A DNA stretch of 64,000 nucleotides from Halomonas binhaiensis (lineage in GTDB: Bacteria > Pseudomonadota > Gammaproteobacteria > Pseudomonadales > Halomonadaceae), in contig NZ_CP038437.2 of NCBI RefSeq assembly GCF_008329985.2, positions 1,302,001 through 1,366,000 of the forward strand. The letters run 5' to 3'. The notes beneath the pieces were generated by a model that saw nothing but the letters and a program-made list of their open reading frames with translations, was not told the origin of the DNA and did not search any database. Of this stretch, positions 17,773-26,414 are shown one piece after another; positions within the stretch are counted from its first letter, which is position 1; each line of letters begins with the position of its first letter. The translations under genes and the position numbers were made by a program.

Positions 17773-19047
17773 ATGCCCGCACGCTTGCGTTTCCCGATGC
17801 TGCGTCTTACTTGCGCGGCCGTGGCCACCGCCGCCGCCCTGACAACGACGGCGGTTCAGGCAGGTGAGGTAGAGGTTCTGCACTGGTGGACATCCGGAGG
17901 GGAGGCCGAGGCAGTCGGTACACTGCGCGATCTGCTGGAGCAGGAAGGGCATTCCTGGAAGGACTTCGCCGTTGCCGGTGGTGCCGGCGACAGTGCCATG
18001 ACGGTGCTCAAGTCACGTGCCATGTCCGGGAATCCTCCATCCGCCGCTCAGATCAATGGTCCAGAAATCCAGGAATGGGGAGAACTTGGCCTGCTCGGCA
18101 ATCTGGATGATGTTGCGCAGGAGGGGAACTGGGACGAACTGCTGCCGGACGTTGTGGCCAACATGATGAAGTATGACGGCCACTATGTGGCTGTGCCGGT
18201 CAACGTGCATCGTGTCAACTGGCTATGGGCCAATCCGGAAGTGCTGGCGGCTGCAGGAGTGGAGGTGCCTACCTCCTGGGATGAGCTGTTTGCCGCGGGC
18301 GAGAAGCTGCGTGAGGCCGGTTACGTTCCCTTGGCCCATGGTGGTCAGCCGTGGCAGGACGCCACCACTTTCGAGACCGTCGTACTGAGCCTGGGAGGCG
18401 CCGATTTCTATCGCAACGCCTTTGTGGAACTGGACGAGGATACTCTGAAGAGCGAGACCATGATTGAAGCGCTGGATACCTTCAAGCGTCTGCGCGAGTT
18501 GATGGACGAAGGCATGCCCGGGAGAGACTGGAACCTGGCGACCAAGATGGTCATCGACGGTCAAGCGGCCATGCAGATCATGGGGGACTGGGCCAAGGGG
18601 GAGTTTTCCGCAGCAGGCATGAAGGCAGGCAGCGACTACGTGTGCGCGCCGGTGCCTGGCACTGATGCCGATTTCATCTTCAATATCGATAGTTTCGCCA
18701 TGTTCCAGCTGGAAGATGAAAGTGCTGCCGAGGCTCAGAAAACACTGGCACGGCTGATTCTTGAACCGGACTTCCAGGAGTCCTTCAACAAGATCAAGGG
18801 CTCGATTCCGGCACGTCCGGACCTCGACATGGGCGATTTCGACAGCTGTGCCCAGCGTTCCATGGAAGACTTCAAGGCGGCTCAGGCCAATGACACCCTG
18901 GTGCCGAGTGTTGCCCATCGCATGGCGATGCGAAGCGACGTTCAGGGAGCCTTCTTCGATATCATCACCAACTACTTCAACGATGAGTCGATGACCGCCG
19001 AACAGGCGTCCGAGCGTCTGGCGCAGGCTGCCAGTCTGGCGTTCTAG
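17773..19047 (+). CDS. Sugar ABC transporter periplasmic binding protein
   Basis: The 424-residue protein has a Sec signal peptide (about residues 1-29, cleavage likely after AVQA) and the mature start GEVEVLHWWTSGGEAEAV, typical of family-1 carbohydrate-binding proteins such as the Pseudomonas/Thermus glucose-binding protein. Aromatic residues such as HWW, NRVNWLW and QPWQD could stack on sugar rings. AGGAG lies 7 bases before ATG 17773. It heads a binding protein-permease-permease-ATPase set. Glucose or mannose is the most likely ligand judging from the neighbouring two-component system and isomerase. Confidence 0.9.
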   Translation: MPARLRFPMLRLTCAAVATAAALTTTAVQAGEVEVLHWWTSGGEAEAVGTLRDLLEQEGHSWKDFAVAGGAGDSAMTVLKSRAMSGNPPSAAQINGPEIQEWGELGLLGNLDDVAQEGNWDELLPDVVANMMKYDGHYVAVPVNVHRVNWLWANPEVLAAAGVEVPTSWDELFAAGEKLREAGYVPLAHGGQPWQDATTFETVVLSLGGADFYRNAFVELDEDTLKSETMIEALDTFKRLRELMDEGMPGRDWNLATKMVIDGQAAMQIMGDWAKGEFSAAGMKAGSDYVCAPVPGTDADFIFNIDSFAMFQLEDESAAEAQKTLARLILEPDFQESFNKIKGSIPARPDLDMGDFDSCAQRSMEDFKAAQANDTLVPSVAHRMAMRSDVQGAFFDIITNYFNDESMTAEQASERLAQAASLAF

Positions 19048-19070
19048 ATCCGGGAACCGACTCTCCCATT

Positions 19071-19106
19071 CGCGGCCCTGGTCGGGCAACTCAGGCCAGG
19101 GGCGCG
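19071..19106 (+). repeat. Intercistronic stem-loop between binding protein and permease genes
   Basis: An 11-bp stem with one mismatch (CGCGGCCCTGG against CCAGGGGCGCG) around a 14-base loop lies 24 bases after the binding-protein stop. There is no U-run, so it is not a terminator. Such structures often stabilise the upstream mRNA and let the binding protein be made in excess over the permeases; that role is inferred. Confidence 0.5.
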
Positions 19107-19136
19107 GTTGTCGAGGCATGTTGAGGTAATTCTGCG

Positions 19137-20066
19137 ATGCCCATCAGCACATCTCAGGTACCGGCTCAGGCTGGTACTCGGGGCCACTCCGTCTCTGCCA
19201 GTCTGCAATCCTGGCTGCCCAGGCTGGTGTTGGCTCCCTCCGTCGCCATATCTCTGTTCTTCGTCTATGGCTTCATGATCTGGACGTTTGTCCTGTCCCT
19301 GACCAACTCACGCATGTTACCGAGCTACCATTTTGTCGGTTTCGGTCAGTACGCCCGCCTGATGGCCAATGAGCGCTGGTGGGTCGCTGCCTCCAATCTG
19401 GCCATTTTTGGCGGCCTGTTCATTGCCATCTGTCTGGTCATCGGAGCCGGGCTTGCCATTCTGCTCGATCAGCGCATTCGCCAGGAAGGCACCTTGCGCA
19501 CCCTCTATCTCTATCCCATGGCCTTGTCTTTCATTGTTACCGGGGTGGTGTGGAAGTGGCTGCTCAATCCCGGGTTGGGCATCCAGGCCATGGTACGCAG
19601 CTGGGGATTCGACAGCTTCACCTTTGACTGGCTGGTACAGCCTGACATGGCAGTCTACACACTGGTCATCGCGGCAGTATGGCAGGCGTCCGGGTTCGTC
19701 ATGGCACTGTTTCTGGCCGGGTTGCGCGGTATCGATGACGAGATCATCAAGGCGGCCCAGCTCGATGGAGCCAGTCTCCCGCGCATCTATAGGCGAGTGA
19801 TTCTGCCTTGTCTACGACCGGTGGTGTTCAGTGCCGTGATGATCCTGTCGCACATTGCCATCAAGAGCTTTGACCTTGTGGTAGCGCTGACCGGCGGCGG
19901 GCCCGGTTATTCCTCGGATTTACCCGCTACCTTCATGTACGCCCATGCCTTTACTCGGGCCCAGATTGGCCTGGGGTCGGCCAGTGCCATGCTGATGTTG
20001 GGGGGCGTGCTGGCGATTCTGGTGCCATATCTGTACAGCGAGTTGAGGAGCAAGCGCGATGTCTGA
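19137..20066 (+). CDS. Sugar ABC transporter permease (MalF-like)
   Basis: The 309-residue inner-membrane protein has six predicted helices, the first at about residues 30-55. The EAA loop that docks to the ATPase is visible in IKAAQLDGASLPRIYRRVILPCLRP (about residues 204-228). It overlaps the second permease gene by 8 bases. Together they form the heterodimeric channel of the importer. Confidence 0.92.
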   Translation: MPISTSQVPAQAGTRGHSVSASLQSWLPRLVLAPSVAISLFFVYGFMIWTFVLSLTNSRMLPSYHFVGFGQYARLMANERWWVAASNLAIFGGLFIAICLVIGAGLAILLDQRIRQEGTLRTLYLYPMALSFIVTGVVWKWLLNPGLGIQAMVRSWGFDSFTFDWLVQPDMAVYTLVIAAVWQASGFVMALFLAGLRGIDDEIIKAAQLDGASLPRIYRRVILPCLRPVVFSAVMILSHIAIKSFDLVVALTGGGPGYSSDLPATFMYAHAFTRAQIGLGSASAMLMLGGVLAILVPYLYSELRSKRDV

Positions 20067-20955
20067 TGCCATTCGCCGAGGACAGGTGATTCGTCGTCAA
20101 ACACCCGCAGCCAAGGCTCTGCGCGGACTACTTTATGCCGTGCTGATCGTTGCTGCTGTGGCGTACCTGATGCCTCTGGTGGTCATGCTGTTGACCTCCA
20201 TCAAACCGCTAGCCGAAATCACTCCGGGAAACCTGTTGGCGCTACCCCGGTCGCCGACCGTCGAACCCTGGGTGAAGGCTTGGGGAGAGGCCTGTACGGG
20301 CATGCGTTGTGAAGGGGTCGGGGGCTATTTCTGGAACTCCTTTGCCATTGTCATTCCTGCCGTGATCATCTCGACGCTGGTCGGTGCGCTCAATGGCTAT
20401 GCCTTGACCAAGTGGCGCTTCAAGGGCTCGAACCTGGTGTTCGCGATGATGCTGTTTGGCTGCTTCATCCCCTTTCAGGTCGTGCTGCTGCCCATGGCCC
20501 AGACCTTGGGTTGGTTGGGATTGGCCAGCTCGCGCTCGGGGTTGGTACTGGTGCATGTGGTATTTGGCATCGCGTTCACCACCCTGTTCTTCCGCAACTT
20601 CTATGTGGGTATCCCCGATGAGCTGGTGAATGCGGCCAAGCTGGATGGCGCCGGATTCTTCCGCATCTTCTGGCGCATTCTGTTGCCGGTGTCGGCTCCG
20701 ATCATCGTGGTCTCGGTAATTTGGCAGTTCACTCAGATCTGGAACGACTTTCTGTTCGGGGTGGCGTTCTCGGGCCATGACACTCAGCCGGTGACGGTAG
20801 CACTCAACAACCTGGTCAATACCTCCACCGGTGCCAAGGAATACAACGTCGACATGGCGGCAGCGATGATTGCTGCGCTACCAACGTTGGTGGTCTATGT
20901 GCTGGCTGGCAAGTACTTCGTGCGGGGCCTTACCGCTGGTTCGGTCAAGGGCTGA
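20059..20955 (+). CDS. Sugar ABC transporter permease (MalG-like)
   Basis: The 298-residue second permease has a first helix at about residues 20-45 and the EAA loop VNAAKLDGAGFFRIFWRILLP (about residues 192-212). The insertion around WGEACTGMRCEGVGGYFWNS has a Cys pair typical of the glucose/mannose subgroup of these permeases. Its start lies inside the end of the first permease gene, with GAGGAG upstream. Confidence 0.92.
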   Translation: MSDAIRRGQVIRRQTPAAKALRGLLYAVLIVAAVAYLMPLVVMLLTSIKPLAEITPGNLLALPRSPTVEPWVKAWGEACTGMRCEGVGGYFWNSFAIVIPAVIISTLVGALNGYALTKWRFKGSNLVFAMMLFGCFIPFQVVLLPMAQTLGWLGLASSRSGLVLVHVVFGIAFTTLFFRNFYVGIPDELVNAAKLDGAGFFRIFWRILLPVSAPIIVVSVIWQFTQIWNDFLFGVAFSGHDTQPVTVALNNLVNTSTGAKEYNVDMAAAMIAALPTLVVYVLAGKYFVRGLTAGSVKG

Positions 20956-20993
20956 CGTTCATTACAACGACAATTCAGCGACGAGAGTTCATC

Positions 20994-22106
20994 ATGTCCG
21001 CTCTGGAAATACATCAACTGCACAAGAGCTTCGGTTCGACTCATGTCCTCAAGGACGTCAACATTTCCATCGCTTCTGGAGAATTCCTGATTCTGGTAGG
21101 GCCATCAGGCTGCGGCAAGTCGACCCTGATGAATGCCATCGCTGGCCTTGAGCCGATCACTTCTGGGGAGATTCGTATCGGAGGCGAGGATGTCACCTGG
21201 CGAACGCCGGCAGAAAGAGATATCGCCATGGTGTTCCAGTCCTACGCGCTCTATCCCAGCATGACCGTGCGTGGCAACATCGCCTTCGGCCTGGAGATGC
21301 GCAAGATGCCCAAGGCCGAGCGTGAAGCTGCGGTGCAGCGGGTTGCCGACCTGTTGCAGATATCGCATCTGCTGGATCGCAAGCCATCTCAACTGTCGGG
21401 AGGACAGCGACAGCGAGTGGCCATGGGCCGTGCCTTGGCCCGAGAGCCGCAGATCTATCTGTTCGATGAACCGCTTTCCAATCTGGATGCCAAGTTGCGT
21501 GTCGAGATGCGCACCGAGATCAAGAAACTGCACCAGCGTCTTGGCACCACCATCGTCTATGTCACCCATGACCAGATCGAGGCCATGACACTGGCGGATC
21601 GTATTGCGGTGATGCGTGATGGACAGGTGCAGCAACTTGGTACGCCGGATGAGATCTACAATGACCCCATCAATATGTTCGTTGCCGGTTTCATGGGCTC
21701 GCCGGCAATGAACTTCGTCGAAGCTGTGCTGGAAGGCGGTAGAGGCAACTACGCACTGCGCATCAGTACGCCAGAACAGCAAGACCTGGTCTTGCCATGG
21801 CCGGCCGAGCGGGACACCGATGTGCTGGCTTCGCGCGTCGGGCAGAAGATGATGCTGGGACTGCGTCCGGAACATTTGAGCGAAGCAGGCGGGCATTCCG
21901 GGGCAGGCACAGGCATGGCCGCCGTGATCGGGGTCGTGGAGCCAACCGGTGCCGATGTGCTGATCAATCTGCCCCTGGGGGAGGGGGAGGTGACTGCCCG
22001 GGTAGGGCCGGACTGTCGCGCTCGCCCTGGTGAACGGCTGGAACTGCAGGTGGATATGCGTCGCGCGGTGCTTTTTGATCCGCAAAGCGAAGTACGTCTG
22101 GCATAA
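20994..22106 (+). CDS. Sugar ABC transporter ATPase (UgpC/MsmX/MalK type)
   Basis: The 370-residue protein has Walker A GPSGCGKST (about residues 36-44), the Q-loop VFQSYALYPS, signature LSGGQRQRVAMGRALAR, Walker B IYLFDEPLSNLD, and the H-loop THD. The C-terminal third is the regulatory TOBE region typical of MalK-like subunits. It energises the two preceding permeases. No outer-membrane porin such as OprB follows, unlike in Pseudomonas. The last codons and stop are part of a 15-base tandem duplication (22095-22123). Confidence 0.93.
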   Translation: MSALEIHQLHKSFGSTHVLKDVNISIASGEFLILVGPSGCGKSTLMNAIAGLEPITSGEIRIGGEDVTWRTPAERDIAMVFQSYALYPSMTVRGNIAFGLEMRKMPKAEREAAVQRVADLLQISHLLDRKPSQLSGGQRQRVAMGRALAREPQIYLFDEPLSNLDAKLRVEMRTEIKKLHQRLGTTIVYVTHDQIEAMTLADRIAVMRDGQVQQLGTPDEIYNDPINMFVAGFMGSPAMNFVEAVLEGGRGNYALRISTPEQQDLVLPWPAERDTDVLASRVGQKMMLGLRPEHLSEAGGHSGAGTGMAAVIGVVEPTGADVLINLPLGEGEVTARVGPDCRARPGERLELQVDMRRAVLFDPQSEVRLA

Positions 22107-22123
22107 GTGCGTCTGGCATAAGT
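22095..22123 (+). repeat. 15-bp tandem duplication across the ATPase stop codon
   Basis: CGTCTGGCATAAGT occurs at 22095-22108 and again at 22110-22123, separated by one base. The first copy contains the TAA stop of the ABC ATPase gene; the second is intergenic. The perfect identity suggests a recent slippage event. Confidence 0.85.
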
Positions 22124-22137
22124 TCTGGTGCTCCTTT

Positions 22138-22165
22138 CGACAAGTGCTGGCGACGGCGCTTGTCG
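22138..22165. terminator. Hairpin terminator after the sugar ABC operon
   Basis: A 10-bp stem (CGACAAGTGC against GCGCTTGTCG, one G-U pair) with an 8-base loop lies 31 bases after the ATPase stop and 7 bases from the end of the convergent small gene. There is no strong T-run. Confidence 0.55.
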
Positions 22166-22172
22166 TCAGTGG

Positions 22173-22475
22173 TTAGTCACCTCCGCCATCTCCACCCCCA
22201 CCGCCGCCAGAATCACCACTGAAGCTCCCTCCTGAATCGCAACTGCTGCTTGAAGATATCCGGTTGGAAGTATCGGTATTGCAATTGCTGGAACTGTCGT
22301 CAACGGCGTAAGCCGAAGATGTGCCATTACCGACGACAATGGGGGCGCTGTTATCAGATGAACGGCGCAGGGGGCGAGATCCAGTGACGCCTCGGGTACC
22401 CAGGTAAATGGCCAGGGCGAGCATCACGAGGCCAAAGGCAACTGTGCCAATGGCCCAGTAGAGAGTAGCTGTCAT
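22173..22475 (-). CDS. Small membrane protein with Ser/Cys/Gly-rich tail, unknown function
   Basis: From the ATG at 22475 (AAGGAAG about 6 bases upstream) the product has 100 residues. Residues about 3-25 form one transmembrane helix (YWAIGTVAFGLVMLALAIYLG). The rest is low-complexity: Ser- and Asn-rich, with two Cys (in SSNCNTD and SSSCDSG), ending in a run of Gly broken by Asp. This tail resembles those of small DUF-type proteins described as Gly/Cys-rich in other bacteria, but I do not recognise the family. It lies downstream of ycjX-ycjF on the same strand, about 116 bases after ycjF. Confidence 0.6.
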   Translation of the reverse strand: MTATLYWAIGTVAFGLVMLALAIYLGTRGVTGSRPLRRSSDNSAPIVVGNGTSSAYAVDDSSSNCNTDTSNRISSSSSCDSGGSFSGDSGGGGGGDGGGD

Positions 22476-22591
22476 TCTTTGCTTCCTTGCTTGTCGGTAT
22501 CTACAAAATGCCTGTACTTGGCAATGCGGCGTTGAAATTTTGCCTTGTCTTGAGAAGGTCTTTTCCTGTGCCAGACATCCATTCCGTGTTT

Positions 22592-23665
22592 TCAGTCCTG
22601 TCCCTTCTTCGGTGCCTCCATTCTCTTGAGTTGTTGCCATAGTTCCTTGCGCAGGTCCGTGAGGCGGGGGCGCTCATTCGGAGTGAAGGCGAGAGGGCGG
22701 GCCAGTTGCTGGGTACGCAGTCCGAGACGGGCCCCCAGCAGGCCGACGCCCAGTCCCTGGGCAGCGCGTGCGGAAAGTCGTCCGGCCAGGTCCAGGGTCA
22801 GCATCTGCATGCTGGCATCCGTGGCCAGTTCAGTGGCACCGGCAAATGCCATTTGATACAGCACGCTGCGCAATAACCGCAGGCGGGCGCCGTAGCCAAG
22901 CTCCAGGCCATAGATACGGCAGATACGATCGATCATGGCCAGGTGGCGCCAGGCCACCAGCCCCATATCCACCAGAGTAAGCGGGCTGACCGCCACCATG
23001 ACGGCGGTTTCGCTGCTCATCCTCGAGATCAATCGACGGGCTTCTCGGTCCCGGGGAGCCAGCAAGTGATGCTGGACGAGCTCGGCAAGATCGCGGCCAT
23101 CATGATGGGCCTCCCGCGCGTTGCTGAAGGCCTGCCAGTGTGGATGGTCGTCGTGCAGAGCAAGCTGCTGGCGCAGGCGTTCGACCAGAGCACTGGCGTG
23201 CTTGGGCGAAAGTCGGGGCAGCTCGGAGAGGTCCTGGCGCAGGTTGTCGTGGCGCTTGAGGCGACGCAGGCGAAACAGTTCTCGGCCGAGTGCGCCCGTT
23301 CCCAGGCCAATGACGCCCAATCCCAGTATCTGCCAGCCGGTATTGAGCCAGTCACCACCAGCCAGCGCGGCGGGCAGCCCGGTAATCAGCTCTGCCGTAC
23401 CAAGGCCAGCTGCTCCAGCAAGCACAGCGAGCAGTCCCCAGCGGCGCTTGCGTGGACGCAGGATAGGCTCAAGCGCTGGATCATTCGCAGAGGCACCGTC
23501 GCCTTCGCGGGCGACCGGAAGTTGGCGGCTAGGTTGCTCGGCATCGAAGCGCAGTCCAGGTTGCGGATCGACACGAGGAGCCTCGGGTGAGCGTGGCTTG
23601 GCATCGCTGAAGCGTATTCCTGGGCGAGGGTCCTGAGGGCGCTGATCGTCCTGTGGTGATGTCAT
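22592..23665 (-). CDS. ycjF: YcjF family inner-membrane protein (TIGR01620/DUF697)
   Basis: The 357-residue protein has a disordered, proline-rich N-terminal region (about residues 1-75), two hydrophobic segments (about 80-103 and 110-130), and a C-terminal DUF697-like domain containing MVAVSPLTLVDMGLVAWRH (about 215-235), the usual YcjF signature. The start at 23665 overlaps the ycjX stop by four bases (ATGA) and has GGAG upstream, so it is preferred over an ATG 24 bases earlier. YcjF and YcjX are co-encoded in many gammaproteobacteria and linked to envelope stress; the mechanism is unknown. Confidence 0.88.
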   Translation of the reverse strand: MTSPQDDQRPQDPRPGIRFSDAKPRSPEAPRVDPQPGLRFDAEQPSRQLPVAREGDGASANDPALEPILRPRKRRWGLLAVLAGAAGLGTAELITGLPAALAGGDWLNTGWQILGLGVIGLGTGALGRELFRLRRLKRHDNLRQDLSELPRLSPKHASALVERLRQQLALHDDHPHWQAFSNAREAHHDGRDLAELVQHHLLAPRDREARRLISRMSSETAVMVAVSPLTLVDMGLVAWRHLAMIDRICRIYGLELGYGARLRLLRSVLYQMAFAGATELATDASMQMLTLDLAGRLSARAAQGLGVGLLGARLGLRTQQLARPLAFTPNERPRLTDLRKELWQQLKRMEAPKKGQD

Positions 23666-25053
23666 GTGAGCTTGTCTCCGATCAGCCACTCCAGTGCGGC
23701 ATCCATGCGAATGTGAGGCAGGGCTCCGGGTGCTGCCTGTTGGGGGCGGAAGGCAATGAAATCGAAGCCCTGGCGTGTCCAGAAGTCTGCGGTAGGCAAT
23801 CGCGATGGTACTTCACCGGGAAAGGTCAGCAGGGATTCACCATCCAGTGTCGTACCTTTCAGGGCCGGGGTGCTGTGTCCTTGATGGGAGACCTCCCGCG
23901 CCTCGGTTGCCCGGATAGATGCCAGAGAAAGCGCTTTGACCGGGATATTGGCGTATTTCAGGTTCTTCAATGGCTCTGCCAGCAAGGCTTCAAGCAGAGC
24001 AACCAGGTGTTGGTGCTGCTCGGGTGTGACATGGTCAGCCTTGGTGGCAGCGATGGCCAGGCGATCGATGCGTGGCGTGAAGAGTCGCGAGAACAGACTG
24101 CGTTGACCGTAGTTGAAACTCTGCATCAGCCGCGTCAGGGCCCGGGAAAGATCTTCGAAACGTTCAGGGCCGGCGTTGAGTGCCCCGAGGACATCCACCA
24201 ATACGATCTGGCGGTCGAAGCGCCGAAAATGCTCCCGGTAGAAGGGGCGTACGATATGGCTCTGGTAATAGGCAAAACGTTTGGCCAGTTGAGCATAGAC
24301 GCTGGCTTCGGGGAGCTTGTCCAGGGTTTCCGCATCCTGCTCGGCGAGCCCGGGGAGGGGGAAAAACTGCAGTACAGGAGCCCCCTGGAGTTCTCCTGGC
24401 AACAGGAAACGTCCAGGCTGGAGGTCGGAAAAGCCGGCTTCGCGTGCAGCCCTGAGCCCTTCAGCATAATGCTCACTGATGGCAGCCAGGCGAGCCTCGT
24501 CGATCTCGGCGTCAGGGGTGAGTTCCTCGACCTCGGCGTAAAAGCTGGCCAGCATGCTTCGGCGAGCAGGGCCAGCATCTGCGAACTGAGCCTGGCTCCA
24601 GCTCAGATAGTCGTGCTCGAGCAAGGGGAGATCCAGCAGCCATTCGCCAGGGTAGTCGAACAGATCCAGGGTCAGCTCTGTGGTTTCCGGACGCAGCCAG
24701 GCCTGACGCGCTGGGCGATAACGAATCTTGAGACGCAGCTCGCTGATGCCGCGAGTCGGTTCCGGCCAGCGCGGAGGTGTTTCTTCCAGTGCTGCGCGGG
24801 CCTGGTCAAACGGGAAGCGTGGTACACCGAGATCCTGCTGGGCGACGCGTTGAGCACCGAGCAGGCGTGCTTCACGGGCAGCAGAAAGCAGATCTAGGCG
24901 GGCTTCCAGGCCAGAGTGGCGAAGTTGATCCACCAATGAAGTGAGAAAGGCCGTCTTGCCAGCGCGGGAAAGCCCCGTGACCGCCAGGCGTAGCTGACGA
25001 TCACGGCCGCGCTCGATCAAATCCATCAGATCACGGGTCAGGTCCTGGGCCAT
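23662..25053 (-). CDS. ycjX: YcjX-family P-loop NTPase (DUF463)
   Basis: The 463-residue protein has an N-terminal Walker A loop, LAVTGLSRAGKTAFLTSL (about residues 22-39), and the DUF463 features GAQRVAQQDLGVPRFPF, LDLFDYPGEWLLDLPLL (about 145-160, the Walker B/switch region) and QIVLVDVLGALN (about 285-295). In E. coli the family is under phage-shock and heat-shock control. It is first gene of the ycjX-ycjF pair, with GGAG 7 bases before its ATG. A GTPase-like role at the membrane is plausible from structure; the substrate is not established. Confidence 0.9.
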   Translation of the reverse strand: MAQDLTRDLMDLIERGRDRQLRLAVTGLSRAGKTAFLTSLVDQLRHSGLEARLDLLSAAREARLLGAQRVAQQDLGVPRFPFDQARAALEETPPRWPEPTRGISELRLKIRYRPARQAWLRPETTELTLDLFDYPGEWLLDLPLLEHDYLSWSQAQFADAGPARRSMLASFYAEVEELTPDAEIDEARLAAISEHYAEGLRAAREAGFSDLQPGRFLLPGELQGAPVLQFFPLPGLAEQDAETLDKLPEASVYAQLAKRFAYYQSHIVRPFYREHFRRFDRQIVLVDVLGALNAGPERFEDLSRALTRLMQSFNYGQRSLFSRLFTPRIDRLAIAATKADHVTPEQHQHLVALLEALLAEPLKNLKYANIPVKALSLASIRATEAREVSHQGHSTPALKGTTLDGESLLTFPGEVPSRLPTADFWTRQGFDFIAFRPQQAAPGALPHIRMDAALEWLIGDKLT

Positions 25054-25137
25054 TCAGGGCTCCATGCAAGAATATCAGCCCATAATTTGGGGCCTGCCGT
25101 GTGCAAACACAAGTGAAGCCGAGCACTGAGCTCCTGT

Positions 25138-26337
25138 CTATTGCAACTGATGGCGCTGAGGTATCAAGCGTTGCAGCAGAATGACGACAAGGGGAATCGA
25201 TGCCAGGGGCAGCAGCAGCAGGTTGAGACCGGACCATCCTAGCAGTACCGCGCTGGGACCAGCAGCCAATGAGGCGAAAGCGACGGTGGAAAACACCAGG
25301 AATTCGTTGGCTGCCTGTACCCGTGCTTTCTCCTCGGGACGATGGCATTCCGTCAATAGGGCAGTGGCGGGCAGGAAGGTGAAGTTCCAGCCCAGCCCGA
25401 GCAATATCATGGCTGCAGTGAAACGAATGCTGTCCAGCGTAGAAAACGCCGTCAGAGCACTGGCAATCAGCAAGAGACATCCGATGATGATCATGCATTC
25501 GCGACCAAATCGCTCGGTCAATCGGCCCGTGAAGAAGGAAGGTACGAACATGGCCAGTACATGCCACTGAATTGTCGTGGCGACGTGGTTGAAAGGGTGG
25601 CCTGAGTGGGACATGGCCAAGGGCGCCGCGGTCATCGACAGCGTCATGACACCGTAGCCGATCATGGCAGAGATGACGGCCAGTACGAAGCGTGGTTGGC
25701 GCAGTAGCGTGCCAAGTGGTCGAGCAGCCCCTTGTTGATGCTGAGCGTGTGACACGGGCAGCGAGGTGAAGCGCAGAATCACCAGGGCCACGGTATAGAG
25801 AACAGCGAGTCCGATGAAACTGCCGAGAAAGGGCGTTGTGGCCAGGTCCTGGCTATGGCGGGCCAGCCAGGGGCCGAAGAACGCTGCCAGTACCCCACCG
25901 CCCATGACCAGGCCAATGGCACGATCCCTGGCAGCCACCGGTGCTGCTTCAGTGGCGGCGAAGCGATAGAGTTGCCCGAATCCGATGCCAATACCGATGG
26001 CGAAGGTGGCGGCGGTAAATCCCCAGAAGCTCCCTATCATCAGGGTCCATGCTGCGGCGAGAGCGCCACTCAGGCCGATCACGTTACCTAGTGTGAAACC
26101 CTGCCGACGACCGAGTCGCCCCATGATGAGAGACGCAGGAATGGTGGCTCCCATCAGCCCCAGCCACTGGCTGGCGATGGGCAGGGTTGCCAGCCAGGGT
26201 GATGGTGCCAGCTTGTCTCCAATCAAGGGCGATACAGCGATCAACAGGATATTGCCGCTGACCAGTAGTGCCTGACATAGAGACAGCAAGACCACACTGC
26301 GTGGCAAGGAACGGGATTCGCTAGCGGATGAGGGCAT
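25138..26337 (-). CDS. Major facilitator superfamily transporter
   Basis: The 399-residue protein has about twelve hydrophobic segments. The loop between helices 2 and 3 reads MGRLGRRQGFTLG (about residues 73-85), the MFS motif A, and its counterpart in the second half reads TGRLTERFGREC (about 258-270). ATG 26337 with GGAG upstream is chosen; the open frame extends 200 bases further without a start context. Substrate unknown. The upstream gene on the same strand is a GlxA-type AraC regulator, so it may control this transporter. Confidence 0.85.
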   Translation of the reverse strand: MPSSASESRSLPRSVVLLSLCQALLVSGNILLIAVSPLIGDKLAPSPWLATLPIASQWLGLMGATIPASLIMGRLGRRQGFTLGNVIGLSGALAAAWTLMIGSFWGFTAATFAIGIGIGFGQLYRFAATEAAPVAARDRAIGLVMGGGVLAAFFGPWLARHSQDLATTPFLGSFIGLAVLYTVALVILRFTSLPVSHAQHQQGAARPLGTLLRQPRFVLAVISAMIGYGVMTLSMTAAPLAMSHSGHPFNHVATTIQWHVLAMFVPSFFTGRLTERFGRECMIIIGCLLLIASALTAFSTLDSIRFTAAMILLGLGWNFTFLPATALLTECHRPEEKARVQAANEFLVFSTVAFASLAAGPSAVLLGWSGLNLLLLPLASIPLVVILLQRLIPQRHQLQ

Positions 26338-26414
26338 GAGCAGCTCCAGTGGGATAGCAGCAAGATAGTGCAAGTCGGTTTTGTGGGACAGAGGGACTTG
26401 GGGTATAGGGCGTA

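Noticed and set aside
18223..19119. Open frame of 298 codons opposite the sugar-binding-protein gene
   Set aside because: Shadow of an unambiguous family-1 binding protein; composition is a mirror of its codons.
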